A stretch of 64,000 nt of DNA from Synechococcus sp. WH 8101 (GCF_004209775.1 NZ_CP035914.1:2356001-2420000), one strand, 5' to 3'; shown: positions 46,165 to 55,842, counted from the first letter of the stretch. Numbers and translations: made by a program. Notes: generated from the sequence alone by a model not told the origin.

Positions 46165-47206
46165 AATCGACCCAGGCATCGAGCAGGGTCTTGAAACAAC
46201 TGGCGACCGGAACCGCCAGCAGCAGGCCCAACAGTTCGCCCACCCCCAGTAGATCGCCCGCCCTGGCCCCGAGGGGGAGGGCGATCAGCAGCCAGGCGGG
46301 TTGCAGGCCAACGATGCTGCCCATCAGGCGGGGCTGGATCACCTGATCCACCACCTGGCCCACACCGATCGCGGCCGCAAGGATCTCCAGCCCGGTGCGC
46401 GGATCCTGCACCGCTAACAGGGCGCTGACAGCGACGATGGTGAGGGCACTGGCGTAGGGAATCAGGGTGGTGAACCCGATCACCACCGCAAACAGCACGC
46501 CGTAGGGGATGCCGAGAACCGTGAACACCACGATCTGACCAGCGCTGAGGATCAGAGCAAGCAACACCTGGCCGGCGAAATAGCCCCGGAAGGTGCGGGT
46601 GATCGTGCTGACCACCAACTGACGCCAACGTTCCGGCAGCCAGCGCGCCAGACCGGCGGTGATCGCATCGCCTCCCAGCAGGAAGAACACCGCGAGCACC
46701 AGCACGATCACGGTGTTGATGGTGATGCCGAGGGTGGCTCCCAGGATCGCCAGCAAGCGCTGGCTGAGCTGGCTGGCCACCCGACTGACCCGAGTGAGCA
46801 GATCGCTGCTCAGATCACCGAATTCACTGGGCAAGCCGCGGGAGGCCGCCAAATCCTGCAGCCGATTAACCCAGGCCTCCGCCGCCACCAGCCAGCCGGG
46901 GAGGGCATTGATCAGCTGGGCGAGCTGGTCGATCAGGCGAGGCACCAGGGTGATGCCGGCCAGCACCACGCCACCCACGGTCACCAGCGTCACAATCAGG
47001 ATCGCCAACCAGCGCGGCAGGCCGCGGCGGTTGAGCCAGCGACTGGGAATGTCGAGCAGAAAGGCGATCAGGGCCGCGGTGAGAAACAGCCCCGGAAAAG
47101 GCGCCAGCGGCAGCAACAACTGCCGGAGCACATAAAGATTCAGGGTGAGCAGCGGCAGGGCCAACCCCCACCGCAACCAGCTGGGCCAGGCCATGCGCAT
47201 TCGCAC
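46145..47206 (-). CDS. AI-2E/PerM family membrane transporter
   Basis: A 353-residue protein with about eight hydrophobic segments: [35 protein letters not shown], a central soluble segment, [45 protein letters not shown] and [31 protein letters not shown]. This matches the AI-2E transporter-like (UPF0118/PerM) family; some members are Na+/H+ antiporters. The substrate is unknown. Start GTG 47206, ATG 47200 or ATG 47194. Confidence 0.88.
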   Translation of the reverse strand: MRMRMAWPSWLRWGLALPLLTLNLYVLRQLLLPLAPFPGLFLTAALIAFLLDIPSRWLNRRGLPRWLAILIVTLVTVGGVVLAGITLVPRLIDQLAQLINALPGWLVAAEAWVNRLQDLAASRGLPSEFGDLSSDLLTRVSRVASQLSQRLLAILGATLGITINTVIVLVLAVFFLLGGDAITAGLARWLPERWRQLVVSTITRTFRGYFAGQVLLALILSAGQIVVFTVLGIPYGVLFAVVIGFTTLIPYASALTIVAVSALLAVQDPRTGLEILAAAIGVGQVVDQVIQPRLMGSIVGLQPAWLLIALPLGARAGDLLGVGELLGLLLAVPVASCFKTLLDAWVDFRTEPE

Positions 47207-47250
47207 CTTGGGCCATTGTGAGGGGAGGCCACCACAGCTGGCAGGGCCGG

Positions 47251-47784
47251 TCAGCGTCCTGGCATCGCCTCGAGATAGCGGGCGGCTCCGATCGACTGGA
47301 GGCGCGCATCCTTGGCCACCACCGTGGCGTGCAACGCCTGGCGATAGTCGGCCAGGCGTTGCGTCAGCTCCCCATCGGTGGTGGCGAGAATCTGGGCCGC
47401 CAGCAGGCCGGAATTGAGGCCACCACCGATCGCGACTGTGGCCACGGGAATCCCGCCGGGCATCTGCACGATTGAATGCAGTGAATCCACACCGGAGAGA
47501 GCCCGGCTCTGCACCGGCACGCCGATCACCGGCAGGGTGGTGAGGGAGGCGACCATGCCGGGCAGATGGGCCGCACCACCGGCACCGGCCACGATCACCC
47601 GCAGGCCGCGATCCCTGGCCTGCTGAGCAAAGTCGACCATCTCCAACGGCGTGCGATGGGCCGACAACACGCGCACCTCCACCGCCACACCCAAACGCTC
47701 CAGCACCTCCACAGCAGGTTGCAGGGTGGGCAGATCGGAATCACTGCCCATGATCACCGCCACCTGGGGTGCAGTCGTAGCCAT
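47251..47784 (-). CDS. purE: N5-carboxyaminoimidazole ribonucleotide mutase
   Basis: A 177-residue class I Pur[83 protein letters not shown]. It converts N5-CAIR to CAIR in purine synthesis. PurK is not in the window. The gene is divergent from nagA with 63 bases between the starts. Confidence 0.95.
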   Translation of the reverse strand: MATTAPQVAVIMGSDSDLPTLQPAVEVLERLGVAVEVRVLSAHRTPLEMVDFAQQARDRGLRVIVAGAGGAAHLPGMVASLTTLPVIGVPVQSRALSGVDSLHSIVQMPGGIPVATVAIGGGLNSGLLAAQILATTDGELTQRLADYRQALHATVVAKDARLQSIGAARYLEAMPGR

Positions 47785-47847
47785 GGCGTTGTCGTCAATG
47801 AAGCGAGACTGTCATCGTGTCGCACCCACCGCTGCCGGTCAGGCCCC

Positions 47848-49014
47848 ATGCAACGGATCACCGATGTGCGACTGCCCCGCCGACCGGGTGATGCCTCCAG
47901 CCCGACGCTGTGGTGGCTGCAGCTGGATGCAGCGGGCTGCATCGACGCCCTGGGTCCCATGCCGGAGCGGGCGGCCTTGAGCGGCCAAAGCTGGAACGGT
48001 GACTGGCTCAGCCCGATGGGCGTGGATCTTCAGATCAATGGCGGCCTCGGACTGGCCTTCCCGGAACTGACGGAAGCGGATCTGCCTCGGCTGCTGCAGT
48101 TGCTGGACCAACTCTGGAGCGACGGTGTGGAAGCGATCGCCCCGACCCTGGTGACCTGTGCGGTGGAGCCGCTGCGCAGGGCGCTGGCGGTGCTGCGGCA
48201 GGCGCGCGAGCAGCACCAACCCCAGCGCTGCTGCCTGCTCGGGGCCCATCTGGAGGGTCCGTTTCTGGCGGAGGCGCGCCGGGGGGCCCATCCACGCGAG
48301 CATCTCTGCGCGCCGAGCCTTGAAGCACTTGAGCAACGCATCGCCGGCTTCGAGCATGAGATCGCCCTGGTGACCCTGGCACCGGAGCTGGCGGGCGCTG
48401 AAGCGGTGATCGAACGCTTGCGGGCGCTGGGCATTGCGGTGGCACTCGGTCACAGCGCCGCCAATGCCGACCAGGCCAATGCCGCGTTCAACGGGGGTGT
48501 GGCCATGCTCACCCACAGCTTCAATGCCATGGCCGGCCTCCATCACCGTTCGCCCGGACCTGTCGGCGAAGCCTGCCGCCGTGGCGATGTGGCCCTCGGT
48601 CTGATCGCCGATGGTGTGCATGTGTCCGCCACGATGGCGGTGCTGCTGCAGCGTCTCGCGGGCGACCGGCTGGTGTTGGTGAGCGATGCCCTGGCGCCCT
48701 ATGGCCTCAGCGAAGGGCGCCACCGCTGGGATGATCGGGTGCTGCTGGTGCAGGACGGCACCTGCCGCCTCGAGGACGGCACCCTGGCTGGGGTGACCCT
48801 GCCGCTGCTGGAAGGTGTGCGGCGCCTGGCGCGCTGGGGTGGCGACTGTGAGGGGGCGATCTGGGCCGCCACCCTGGCGCCGAGAGCAGTGCTCGCGGGC
48901 TCAGACGCGGACGCGATCGCCTGGCGCAGCCTTTTGCTGCACCAGCCACTCGCCAACCTTCTGCGCTGGAGCGCCGGACCAAATGGTGATCTGCACTGGC
49001 TACACGCTGCTTAG
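47848..49014 (+). CDS. nagA: N-acetylglucosamine-6-phosphate deacetylase
   Basis: A 388-residue amidohydrolase: GVDLQINGGLG, HLEGPFLAEARRGAH, ALGHSAANADQANAA, LTHSFNAMAGLHHRSPG, IADGVHVSATM and LVSDALAPYGL. These give the metal and substrate ligands of NagA, which recycles cell-wall GlcNAc-6-P. ATG 47848 was chosen; the upstream frame is antisense to purE. chlM follows after 32 bases. Confidence 0.93.
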   Translation: MQRITDVRLPRRPGDASSPTLWWLQLDAAGCIDALGPMPERAALSGQSWNGDWLSPMGVDLQINGGLGLAFPELTEADLPRLLQLLDQLWSDGVEAIAPTLVTCAVEPLRRALAVLRQAREQHQPQRCCLLGAHLEGPFLAEARRGAHPREHLCAPSLEALEQRIAGFEHEIALVTLAPELAGAEAVIERLRALGIAVALGHSAANADQANAAFNGGVAMLTHSFNAMAGLHHRSPGPVGEACRRGDVALGLIADGVHVSATMAVLLQRLAGDRLVLVSDALAPYGLSEGRHRWDDRVLLVQDGTCRLEDGTLAGVTLPLLEGVRRLARWGGDCEGAIWAATLAPRAVLAGSDADAIAWRSLLLHQPLANLLRWSAGPNGDLHWLHAA

Positions 49015-49046
49015 GATCCCGCCGATCTGCCCGCCCGTTCACCCTG

Positions 49047-49760
49047 ATGGCCCCCGATCAGCTGCTGGAGCAAACCAAGGCCGAGAAACAGGAGGTGAAG
49101 GGTTACTTCGAATCCACTGGTTTCGATCGCTGGAACCGCATCTACAGCGACAGCGATGATGTGAACAAAGTGCAGCGGAACATCCGCATCGGCCACCAGA
49201 AAACGGTGGATGAAGTGCTGCATTGGATCCAAACCAGCGGCGTGTTCCGCGACGTGAGTTTCTGTGATGCAGGCTGCGGCGTCGGCAGCCTCGCCCTGCC
49301 CCTGGCGGCCATGGGAGCTGGCTCCATCCAAGCGAGCGACATCTCCGAGGCGATGGTGCAGGAGGCGAAACGACGGGCGGAGGAGGCGGGGCTGGCCATG
49401 GACACACTCCACTTCCATACGTCCGATCTGGACAGCCTCAGCGGCTCCTTCCACACCGTGTGCTGCCTGGATGTGTTTATCCACTACCCCCAGGCCCCGG
49501 CTGAGGCCATGGTGCGCCACCTCTGCAGCCTCTGCGAAGAACGCCTGATCGTGAGCTTTGCCCCCTACACCCCTCTGCTGGCCCTGCTCAAGGGGATCGG
49601 CCAGCTGTTCCCCGGGCCGAGCAAAACCACCCGTGCCTACACCCTCAGAGAAGAAGGCATCGTGAGGGCGGCGATGGCCTGCGGCTTTCAACCGATGCGC
49701 CGCAGCCTGAACAAAGCCCCGTTCTATTTCTCCCGCTTGATTGAGTTCAAACGAGCCTGA
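49047..49760 (+). CDS. chlM: Magnesium-protoporphyrin IX methyltransferase
   Basis: A 237-residue SAM-dependent methyltransferase: KGYFESTGFDRWNRIYSDSDDVNKVQ, the SAM motif FCDAGCGVGSLALPLAAMGA, ASDISEAMVQEAKRRAEEAG, FHTVCCLDVFIHYPQ, and C-terminal FYFSRLIEFKRA. This is the ChlM/BchM pattern; it methylates Mg-protoporphyrin in chlorophyll synthesis. The end overlaps the convergent RluA-type gene by 37 bases. Confidence 0.96.
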   Translation: MAPDQLLEQTKAEKQEVKGYFESTGFDRWNRIYSDSDDVNKVQRNIRIGHQKTVDEVLHWIQTSGVFRDVSFCDAGCGVGSLALPLAAMGAGSIQASDISEAMVQEAKRRAEEAGLAMDTLHFHTSDLDSLSGSFHTVCCLDVFIHYPQAPAEAMVRHLCSLCEERLIVSFAPYTPLLALLKGIGQLFPGPSKTTRAYTLREEGIVRAAMACGFQPMRRSLNKAPFYFSRLIEFKRA

Positions 49761-50752
49761 TCGCGCAGGGGCTCGGGCAACGGCGCCTCCAGCTCCAGCA
49801 GGCCTCCATCCGGACAGGCCAACCGCAACCGATGGGCATGCAAGTGGTAGCCCCCCTCCCCTGGCAGGGACTGATCAAAAGCGGCCCCACCAGGCAGGTA
49901 AAGCGGATCACCAGCCAACGGCGCCCCAATGGCAGCGGCATGAATGCGGATCTGATGGGGGCGGCCCGTGGCAATCGCCACCTCCACAAGGCAGCCCCCC
50001 GACCGCCGCTCCAGCAGGGTGAAGCAGCTGCGGGAGGGCAGCGCCTTGGCAACCGATGGATCGGCGGCGCACCAGATCTCCCCCAGCAACGGATGGGGAT
50101 GCCGACCGATCGCAACGGTGACCTCGCGGGATTCACCCAAGGGCCAGTCGGGTGGCAGAGGCTCCGTGAGGGCGCGGTACACCTTGCGACAGGCCGAGGG
50201 GGCGCCGTCCGCGGTGCTGTCGCGCAGCAACCGACTCAGCCAGGCGCGGCTGTCGGGCCGGCGGGCACACACCAACAGGCCGGAGGTGAAACGCCCAAGC
50301 CGGTGCACCGGCTTGGGCGCCAGCGGCTCCCCCTGCTCCCGGCTCCACAGCACCAGCTGATGGCTGAGGGTATGCACCAGAAAGCCTCCGGCCGGCATCA
50401 CCGGCAGCCCCGAGGGCTTGTTGATCACCAACACATCGCCATCGTCGTGCAGGGTCTCCCAGTGCTCGGGAATCGCCGGCTCGCACCAGGGGGGACGATG
50501 CCACCGAATCCGATCGCCAGCGGCGACCACGACATCCCCCTGCAGCACCCGGCCATTGAGGCCCAGCTCGCCGCTCTGCAACCGCTGCCGCCAGATCGCA
50601 GCAGAGGAGTGGCGGTAGCGGGCCGCCAGCCACGCACTCAGCAGCTGGCCCGACTGACCAGCGGCCACACGATCGCGATAAATCCAGCCTCGATTGAACG
50701 CCGCCGGTCGCCATGCCGGCAGAACGCGCCCCGCCGGGCCAGCCCCACTCAC
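49724..50752 (-). CDS. RluA-family pseudouridine synthase with HRLG in place of HRLD
   Basis: A 342-residue protein with an S4-like RNA-binding segment (about 34-85: GQLLSAWLAARYRHSS, GELGLNGRV) and an RluA fold (about 100-340): VLVINKPSGLPVMP, PVHRLGRFTSGLLVCAR and GRPHQIRIHAAAIGAPLAGDPLY. RluA-type enzymes use the Asp of HRLDxxTSG as catalytic residue; here the position is Gly153. I checked the codons (CGG CTT GGG CGT). Either this subfamily uses another residue or the protein is an RNA-binding relative without synthase activity. The start is near 50752; its first four bases overlap the upstream regulator gene (ATGA). Confidence 0.88.
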   Translation of the reverse strand: MSGAGPAGRVLPAWRPAAFNRGWIYRDRVAAGQSGQLLSAWLAARYRHSSAAIWRQRLQSGELGLNGRVLQGDVVVAAGDRIRWHRPPWCEPAIPEHWETLHDDGDVLVINKPSGLPVMPAGGFLVHTLSHQLVLWSREQGEPLAPKPVHRLGRFTSGLLVCARRPDSRAWLSRLLRDSTADGAPSACRKVYRALTEPLPPDWPLGESREVTVAIGRHPHPLLGEIWCAADPSVAKALPSRSCFTLLERRSGGCLVEVAIATGRPHQIRIHAAAIGAPLAGDPLYLPGGAAFDQSLPGEGGYHLHAHRLRLACPDGGLLELEAPLPEPLRDQARLNSIKREK

Positions 50753-51501
50753 TCCACCAGGCGGTGCTGCAAGGCAAAGCGCACCAGCTCGGTGCGACTG
50801 GAGGTGCCGGTCTTGATGAACAACCGGCTCACGTATTTCTCGACATTGCGGATCGAGGTTTCCAACTGGCGGGCAATCTCTTTGTTCATCAGCCCCTCCG
50901 CCACCAGCTGCAACACACTCGCCTCCCGTGGCGTGAAGCTCAGCTGCGGCGCCTCCGCCGCAGCGACCGCCTCCGCCGCCGCTCCAGAGAGCATCGAACG
51001 GATCTCGTTGATCTGCCGCGCCATCTGGCCCACATCCGCATCGGCGAAGCGAGCCGCTTCGGCCAAGAGCCGGTCCTGACGCCGCACCACATTGCGCACG
51101 CGTGCCACCAGTTCCTCGGGATCAAACGGCTTGGGGATGTAGTCATCCACGCCGGCCAGATATCCCTGGGTGCGATCGGCCGTCATCCCCTTGGCGGTGA
51201 GAAAGATCACCGGGGTGCCGCCCAGACGCTCGTCCTCGCGCATGCGACTGAGCAAGCCGTAACCATCGCAACGGGGCATCATCACGTCGCTGATCACCAG
51301 ATCGGGCAACAACTGCTGGGCCTTGGCGAAACCCTCCTCGCCATCCACCGCGGTGGTCACGTCAAAGCCCTCGTCCTCGAGGTAGGCCTGCACGGCGCTG
51401 CGCAAGCCGGGTTCGTCATCGACCAGGAGCAGGCGGGGGGTGGGCTGGGACGCCTCCGCGTTTGCCGGCGGTTCCTGATCGGCAGGACGGGGAGTCGTCA
51501 T
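50749..51501 (-). CDS. NarL/Ycf29-like response regulator
   Basis: A 250-residue regulator: a 20-residue Pro/Ala/Glu-rich lead, a receiver domain (LLLVDDEPGLRSAV, phospho-acceptor D72 in VISDVMMPRCDGYG, K in YIPKPFDPEELVARV), a linker, and a C-terminal LuxR helix-turn-helix (FTPREASVLQLVAEGLMNKEIARQLETSIRNVEKYVSRLF). The pattern fits the cyanobacterial/plastid Ycf29 group; its kinase and targets are not known. ATG 51501 chosen. It is coupled to the pseudouridine synthase gene by ATGA. Confidence 0.87.
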   Translation of the reverse strand: MTTPRPADQEPPANAEASQPTPRLLLVDDEPGLRSAVQAYLEDEGFDVTTAVDGEEGFAKAQQLLPDLVISDVMMPRCDGYGLLSRMREDERLGGTPVIFLTAKGMTADRTQGYLAGVDDYIPKPFDPEELVARVRNVVRRQDRLLAEAARFADADVGQMARQINEIRSMLSGAAAEAVAAAEAPQLSFTPREASVLQLVAEGLMNKEIARQLETSIRNVEKYVSRLFIKTGTSSRTELVRFALQHRLVE

Positions 51502-51535
51502 GGCCGGATGCTGCACTGGCGAAAATCTAGAAGCG

Positions 51536-52069
51536 TCAGGGACCTGGCACACGCAGGGTTTCCGTGGTTTCCGTGAGCAAACCGCTGTAACCGAGTTGCC
51601 GTGCCTGGTCGGCCAGCGTCGCCGGGTCCTTGCCCGCCTCGGCAGGCACGCAGGCCGCCCACCACACGAGATGGTCCTCCCGGTTGCTGTCGTTCACCAC
51701 CCCGCCCGGGTTGAGGCGGCGGATGTAGATCGCTTCCTGATCGCGGGTGACCCGCAGGGGCTCCGTGGTGCTGCAGTTCACCGATTCGGTGGGCACCACC
51801 AGATCGTTGGGATATTCCTTCCAGAGCTTGTAGCGACGCAGATCCGGATCCGAGTCGTCACCCTTGATCGCAAAGATCGCCAGCGTGTAGTCGCCACCAG
51901 CCATCGGCTTGGTCTCCAGCACGATCAGATCGGCGGGACGCATGCGCTTCATCTGCTCCAGCAGCTCCCCCCGCTCGATCGCTTCCGCAGGGCCAGCCCC
52001 CACGGAGAGGGCACTCAGCGAGAGCCCGGCAGCCAGGCCCAGACTGCAGAGGCGGAAAACGGTGTCCAT
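51536..52069 (-). CDS. Secreted conserved protein of unknown function
   Basis: A 177-residue protein. Residues 1-30 are a signal peptide (FRLCSLGLAAGLSLSALSV, cleavage near AEA). The mature part is soluble, with DLIVLETKPMAGGDYTLAIFAIKGDDSDPDLRRYKLW, three cysteines in all (C8 in the signal, then NCSTTE and AACVPAE) and RRLNPGGVV. I know no domain for it. The start is ATG 52069; the next gene (a cysteine desulfurase) starts 25 bases away on the other strand. Confidence 0.65.
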   Translation of the reverse strand: MDTVFRLCSLGLAAGLSLSALSVGAGPAEAIERGELLEQMKRMRPADLIVLETKPMAGGDYTLAIFAIKGDDSDPDLRRYKLWKEYPNDLVVPTESVNCSTTEPLRVTRDQEAIYIRRLNPGGVVNDSNREDHLVWWAACVPAEAGKDPATLADQARQLGYSGLLTETTETLRVPGP

Positions 52070-52094
52070 CCCGATCAGGAGCAAACGCCACACC

Positions 52095-53267
52095 ATGCTG
52101 CCAAGCCCGGCCAAAACGGATCCGATCTGCCTCGACTACCAGGCCACCACCCCCTGCGCCGCCGAGGTCATCGAAGCGATGGCACCGTGGTGGCGTGAGC
52201 AGTGGGGCAATCCCTCCAGCCGCCAGCACCGCCTCGGGCTCCTGGCCGCCGCTGCCGTGAGCGAGGCTCGGGAGCGTCTGGGCCGCTGCCTTGGTGTGAC
52301 ACCGGAGCGGATCGTCTTCACCAGCGGCGCCACGGAGGCCAACAACCTGGCCCTGCTCGGCCATGCACGCGCCCTGGCGCGTCGACGCAGCAGACCCGGC
52401 CATCTGATCAGCGTGGCCACAGAACATCACGCCGTTCTCGATCCCTTGCGCCAGCTGGAACGGGAGGGCTTTCAGCTCACCCTGCTCACACCGGCTGAGG
52501 ATGGTCTGCTCCAACCGGCCCAGGTGGAAGCGGCGCTACGCGACGACACCCAGCTGGTGAGCGTGATGGCAGCCAACAATGAAATCGGCGTGCTGCAGCC
52601 GATGGCAAGCCTGGGCCGGTTGTGCAGGGAGCGGGGCATCACCTTGCACAGCGATGGTGCCCAGGCCTTCGGAGCCATGCCTTTTGAGCCCGATGCGCTC
52701 AACATCGATCTGACCAGCCTCAGCGCCCACAAGATCTACGGCCCCAAGGGCGTCGGCGCCCTCGTGCGCCCCCTTGCCTTGCCGATCGAACCGTTGCAAT
52801 GGGGCGGAGGCCAGGAGGGGGGGCTGAGACCAGGGACGCTGCCCGTGCCCCTGATCGTGGGCTTCGCAACAGCCGCCGAGCTGGCCCTGCGCGATCAAGA
52901 CCGGCGCATGCAGCGGCTGCAACAGTGGCGCGACCGGCTCTGGATGGGCCTACGGACCGCCCTACCGGATCTGCTCTGCAACGGCAACCTGGAGCAGCGC
53001 CTGGCCCACAACCTCAACATCACCATCCCAGGGGTGAGCGGCAGCCGCCTGCATCAGCACCTGCGGCGGCATGTGGTCTGCAGCAGCGGTTCCGCCTGCA
53101 GCCGCGGCGAACCCTCGCATGTGTTGATGGCACTCGGCCGCAGCCGCCAGGAGGCTGAGGCCTCACTGCGACTCAGCCTCGGTTGGGCCACCACGGAGCA
53201 TGACATTGACGCAGCCATTGCAGCGATTGCCGAAACGGTCACCAGGCTGCGCGCGTCAGCGTTGTGA
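52095..53267 (+). CDS. Cysteine desulfurase (IscS/NifS family)
   Basis: A 390-residue PLP enzyme: CLDYQATTPCAAEVIEAM, FTSGATEANNLALLG, ATEHHAVLDPL, VMAANNEIGVLQP, the PLP Lys in SLSAHKIYGPKGVGAL, and the catalytic Cys loop VVCSSGSACSRGEPSHVLMAL (group I). It supplies sulfur for Fe-S clusters and thiolated tRNAs. ATG 52095 gives the canonical N-terminus. Confidence 0.93.
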   Translation: MLPSPAKTDPICLDYQATTPCAAEVIEAMAPWWREQWGNPSSRQHRLGLLAAAAVSEARERLGRCLGVTPERIVFTSGATEANNLALLGHARALARRRSRPGHLISVATEHHAVLDPLRQLEREGFQLTLLTPAEDGLLQPAQVEAALRDDTQLVSVMAANNEIGVLQPMASLGRLCRERGITLHSDGAQAFGAMPFEPDALNIDLTSLSAHKIYGPKGVGALVRPLALPIEPLQWGGGQEGGLRPGTLPVPLIVGFATAAELALRDQDRRMQRLQQWRDRLWMGLRTALPDLLCNGNLEQRLAHNLNITIPGVSGSRLHQHLRRHVVCSSGSACSRGEPSHVLMALGRSRQEAEASLRLSLGWATTEHDIDAAIAAIAETVTRLRASAL

Positions 53268-53331
53268 CAGGAAACCTGAAAAAAACAGTTAAACCCGCTA
53301 CTTTCCGCCCAGATCCGCATTGCCCCAGAGC

Positions 53332-54087
53332 ATGGCCGACACTCCCGTCAGCACCAGGCTGCACGTTCTCAAAGCCGTTGAAGACGGCTGGAATGCCTTC
53401 ACCAAGGCCCCCTGGCCCTTCGTGTTGTTCGCCCTGATCGTGGGGGTGCTCTCGGTGGTGTTTCAACTGATCGGCAATGCCGCCACGGGCGGAGGCGACA
53501 ACACCACGGTTGGGATCAGCGGAGTCATCCTCACGATCGTGGCCCTGGTCGGTTCGTGGATCGTGAGCCTCTGGGGCGTCACTGGGATGGTGCGGGGCTC
53601 CTGGATTGCGCTCGATGGGGGCAAACCCTCCTTCGCTGATTTCAGCCGTTGGGATGGTGCCGCGGCCGGGCGCCTGTTTGTGCGCTGGATTGCCCTTGGC
53701 ATCGTCTTCTTGGTGATCGCCATCATCTGCGGACTGGTGGGTTTCGGTCTCGCCCAGCTCAACCAGGTGCTGCTCTGGATCCCCGCCGCCGTGGGCCTGA
53801 TCCTGTTCATTTACCTGTCTGTCAATCAGAAATTTCTGCCCTATGTGGCCCTGCTCGAGCAGCGCGGGCCATTTGAAACCGTGCAGCGCGGCCGTGATGT
53901 GGTCGACCCATCCTGGTGGTGGGTGGTGCTGCTGCTGATCGTTGATGCCGTGATCATTGTGATCGGCACCCTGCTCTGCGGCGTTGGACTTCTGGTGGCT
54001 GCACCTGTGGTGGCCTGCATCACCACAGCGGCCTACCGCCAACTGTTCGGCAACGAGGATCAGACCGGTCTTCTCAGCGGAAACTGA
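53332..54087 (+). CDS. Multi-pass membrane protein, function unknown
   Basis: A 251-residue protein with about six hydrophobic segments: FVLFALIVGVLSVVFQLIG, GVILTIVALVGSWIVSLWG, WIALGIVFLVIAIICGLVGFG, VLLWIPAAVGLILFIYLSV, VVLLLIVDAVIIVIGTLLCG. The loop after the second helix reads GMVRGSWIALDGGKPSFADF, and the fourth is followed by LLEQRGPFETVQRGRDVVD. It resembles the DUF975-like membrane proteins that flank many bacterial operons, but I cannot place it. Its end overlaps the convergent DUF456 gene by 14 bases. Confidence 0.7.
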   Translation: MADTPVSTRLHVLKAVEDGWNAFTKAPWPFVLFALIVGVLSVVFQLIGNAATGGGDNTTVGISGVILTIVALVGSWIVSLWGVTGMVRGSWIALDGGKPSFADFSRWDGAAAGRLFVRWIALGIVFLVIAIICGLVGFGLAQLNQVLLWIPAAVGLILFIYLSVNQKFLPYVALLEQRGPFETVQRGRDVVDPSWWWVVLLLIVDAVIIVIGTLLCGVGLLVAAPVVACITTAAYRQLFGNEDQTGLLSGN

Positions 54088-54610
54088 GCGCCACAAACCC
54101 AGCGATTCCGACAAGGGCTAGCAACACCTGAGCCACGCGGCTCACCAGCAGGCCCGCCACAACCGCCACACCGACCACGGCACCACGCTTCATCGCCTGC
54201 GGCCATCCCATGGGCTGGGTTGACCGCAGGCACACCACCATTTCCGTTCCAGCCGCTGCCAGCCAAGGGCCAAACAGGGCACCAACCACCGGCCCACCCA
54301 CGGGGAGCGCTGGCAACAGGCCCACGAGGCCCAGCAACAGACCAACCCCAGCCGCCACTGGAGCCCAACGGCTGGCACCGAGGCGGGCCGACGCCAGGGT
54401 GAGAGCCACCACATCGGCGCTGAGTCCGAGGCCGAAGACGGCAAGGGCCAGCACCACAGCGGGCCAGGCCACCGACCAGCCCGCTGCCAACCACCACAGC
54501 GCCGCTCCGATCGGCAGCCAGATCAGCCCTGGCAACAGGGGCAGCAGGGTGCCAGGAAGCGCCAGACACTGCACCAGCAGGGCCAGCCACCAGAAGCCTT
54601 CCACCGTCAT
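54074..54610 (-). CDS. DUF456 membrane protein
   Basis: A 178-residue protein with five hydrophobic helices. It begins WWLALLVQCLALPGTLLPLLPGLIWLP and contains GLGLSADVVALTLASARLGAS, VGGPVVGALFGPWLAA and KRGAVVGVAVVAGLLVSRVAQVLLAL, the DUF456 pattern. The function is unknown. Its start overlaps by ATGA the stop of the TPR gene upstream, making rsmH-TPR-DUF456 an operon. Confidence 0.83.
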   Translation of the reverse strand: MTVEGFWWLALLVQCLALPGTLLPLLPGLIWLPIGAALWWLAAGWSVAWPAVVLALAVFGLGLSADVVALTLASARLGASRWAPVAAGVGLLLGLVGLLPALPVGGPVVGALFGPWLAAAGTEMVVCLRSTQPMGWPQAMKRGAVVGVAVVAGLLVSRVAQVLLALVGIAGFVALSFR

Positions 54611-55842
54611 GGCAACCCATCCTGTCCAGCACGGGTTCGCTCCAGGCTGCGAACGGTCTGATGGAGAACCCGCGCCTGGGCATCACTGCCGCCGGCGTGA
54701 TCGATCCAGCCACGGATTGGCGCCAGCAGCTCCCAGGCTGTCGCCCGCCGGCCGCAGGCCGCGGCCCCGACCGCTTCCACCAGGGTCAGCCCAGCCGGTC
54801 GCCAGCACCACCCCGCCTCCGGTCCGGCCACCCGAGCCTGATCGCGGCAATGGTCGAGCAGGGTCTCCAGGTCCTGCTGCTGCCCGGCTCGCCCGAGGCA
54901 CCAGGCGTAATGACAGGCGATGAAAGGAATCAGCGGCAGGCAAAGACGCTCTTGCACAAGCGGCACCAGCGCAGACCAGAGCGTCTCCTGGGGTTCTGCA
55001 GACAGATCAAGCCACCAGCCGAGGGCGATCGCATCGAGGAGGGGGCCGGTGCCCGTTTCGCCACGGAACTCCGCCAGAACATGGATCGCCCGGTCCGGCT
55101 GCCCCATCTCCAGGGAGAGGACGGCGGCATGCCAGCGGTTGTGCAGCCGCATCGCCGGCAAGGCCTCCGCCCAACTGGCCCGTCGCTGCCCGGCCCAGTC
55201 CAGAGCCCGATCCAGATCGCCCTGGCGTTGCCAGGCATGCAGCAGCGCGTGGTCGGCCCAGGGGTTGAGGCTGCGGGCGCCGATGGCCGTTTGGGCCGCT
55301 GCGATCGCCTCGGGACAACAGCCGCAGAGCTCCAGCGCGAAGGCATGAATCGCCAACCAGTCGGGATCGGTGCCATGACTGGCTTCGAGGATGAGGGTCA
55401 GATCGAGCAGGGCAGGGCCGTGGAGCTCCTGACCGCGGAGATAGGTGAGCCACTCAGCGATCTTGAGCACCAGCAAACCGTCCGGCGCGCGCTCCGCCAG
55501 ATCCACCAGCCGCCGCAACGCCGAGCCCAGAGCGCCAGCACTCCAGAGCAGACCGGCTTCCAGCAGCTGCTGCCCCCAGGGATCCAACCGCTGTCGCTGG
55601 GCTTGGCACTGCTGCAGGCGAGCCATGGCACGCTCCTGTGCGTCAGGCACCTGCGCGGTGAGCTCCACAAGGGCGGCCAACAGTTGCAGCGGGATCACAT
55701 CGACGCGCTCGGCCGCTTCGCCAACCAGCGCCATTCCCGGGCAAAACGACAACCAGCCTCGGGCGATCCGCTCGCCCAGGGCCGCGTCCGCAGACGCCAT
55801 CGAGCCAAGAAAGGACGCCGGCAGGGATGGGCCTGTCATCAC
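54607..55842 (-). CDS. TTC38-like tetratricopeptide-repeat protein
   Basis: A 411-residue, mostly helical protein with degenerate TPRs: [46 protein letters not shown] and [22 protein letters not shown]. Two residues patterns, FALELCG...NPWADHAL and [21 protein letters not shown], resemble the TTC38 family, whose members are hydrolase-like or TPR scaffolds of unknown role. It overlaps rsmH (ATGA) and DUF456 (ATGA) on the same strand. Confidence 0.6.
   Translation of the reverse strand: MMTGPSLPASFLGSMASADAALGERIARGWLSFCPGMALVGEAAERVDVIPLQLLAALVELTAQVPDAQERAMARLQQCQAQRQRLDPWGQQLLEAGLLWSAGALGSALRRLVDLAERAPDGLLVLKIAEWLTYLRGQELHGPALLDLTLILEASHGTDPDWLAIHAFALELCGCCPEAIAAAQTAIGARSLNPWADHALLHAWQRQGDLDRALDWAGQRRASWAEALPAMRLHNRWHAAVLSLEMGQPDRAIHVLAEFRGETGTGPLLDAIALGWWLDLSAEPQETLWSALVPLVQERLCLPLIPFIACHYAWCLGRAGQQQDLETLLDHCRDQARVAGPEAGWCWRPAGLTLVEAVGAAACGRRATAWELLAPIRGWIDHAGGSDAQARVLHQTVRSLERTRAGQDGLP

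Noticed and set aside
53268-53331. CAGG-AAA-CCTG followed by a run of A, read as a terminator
   Set aside because: The stem is only four pairs and the homopolymer is A on the coding strand, so it is not a convincing terminator in either direction.
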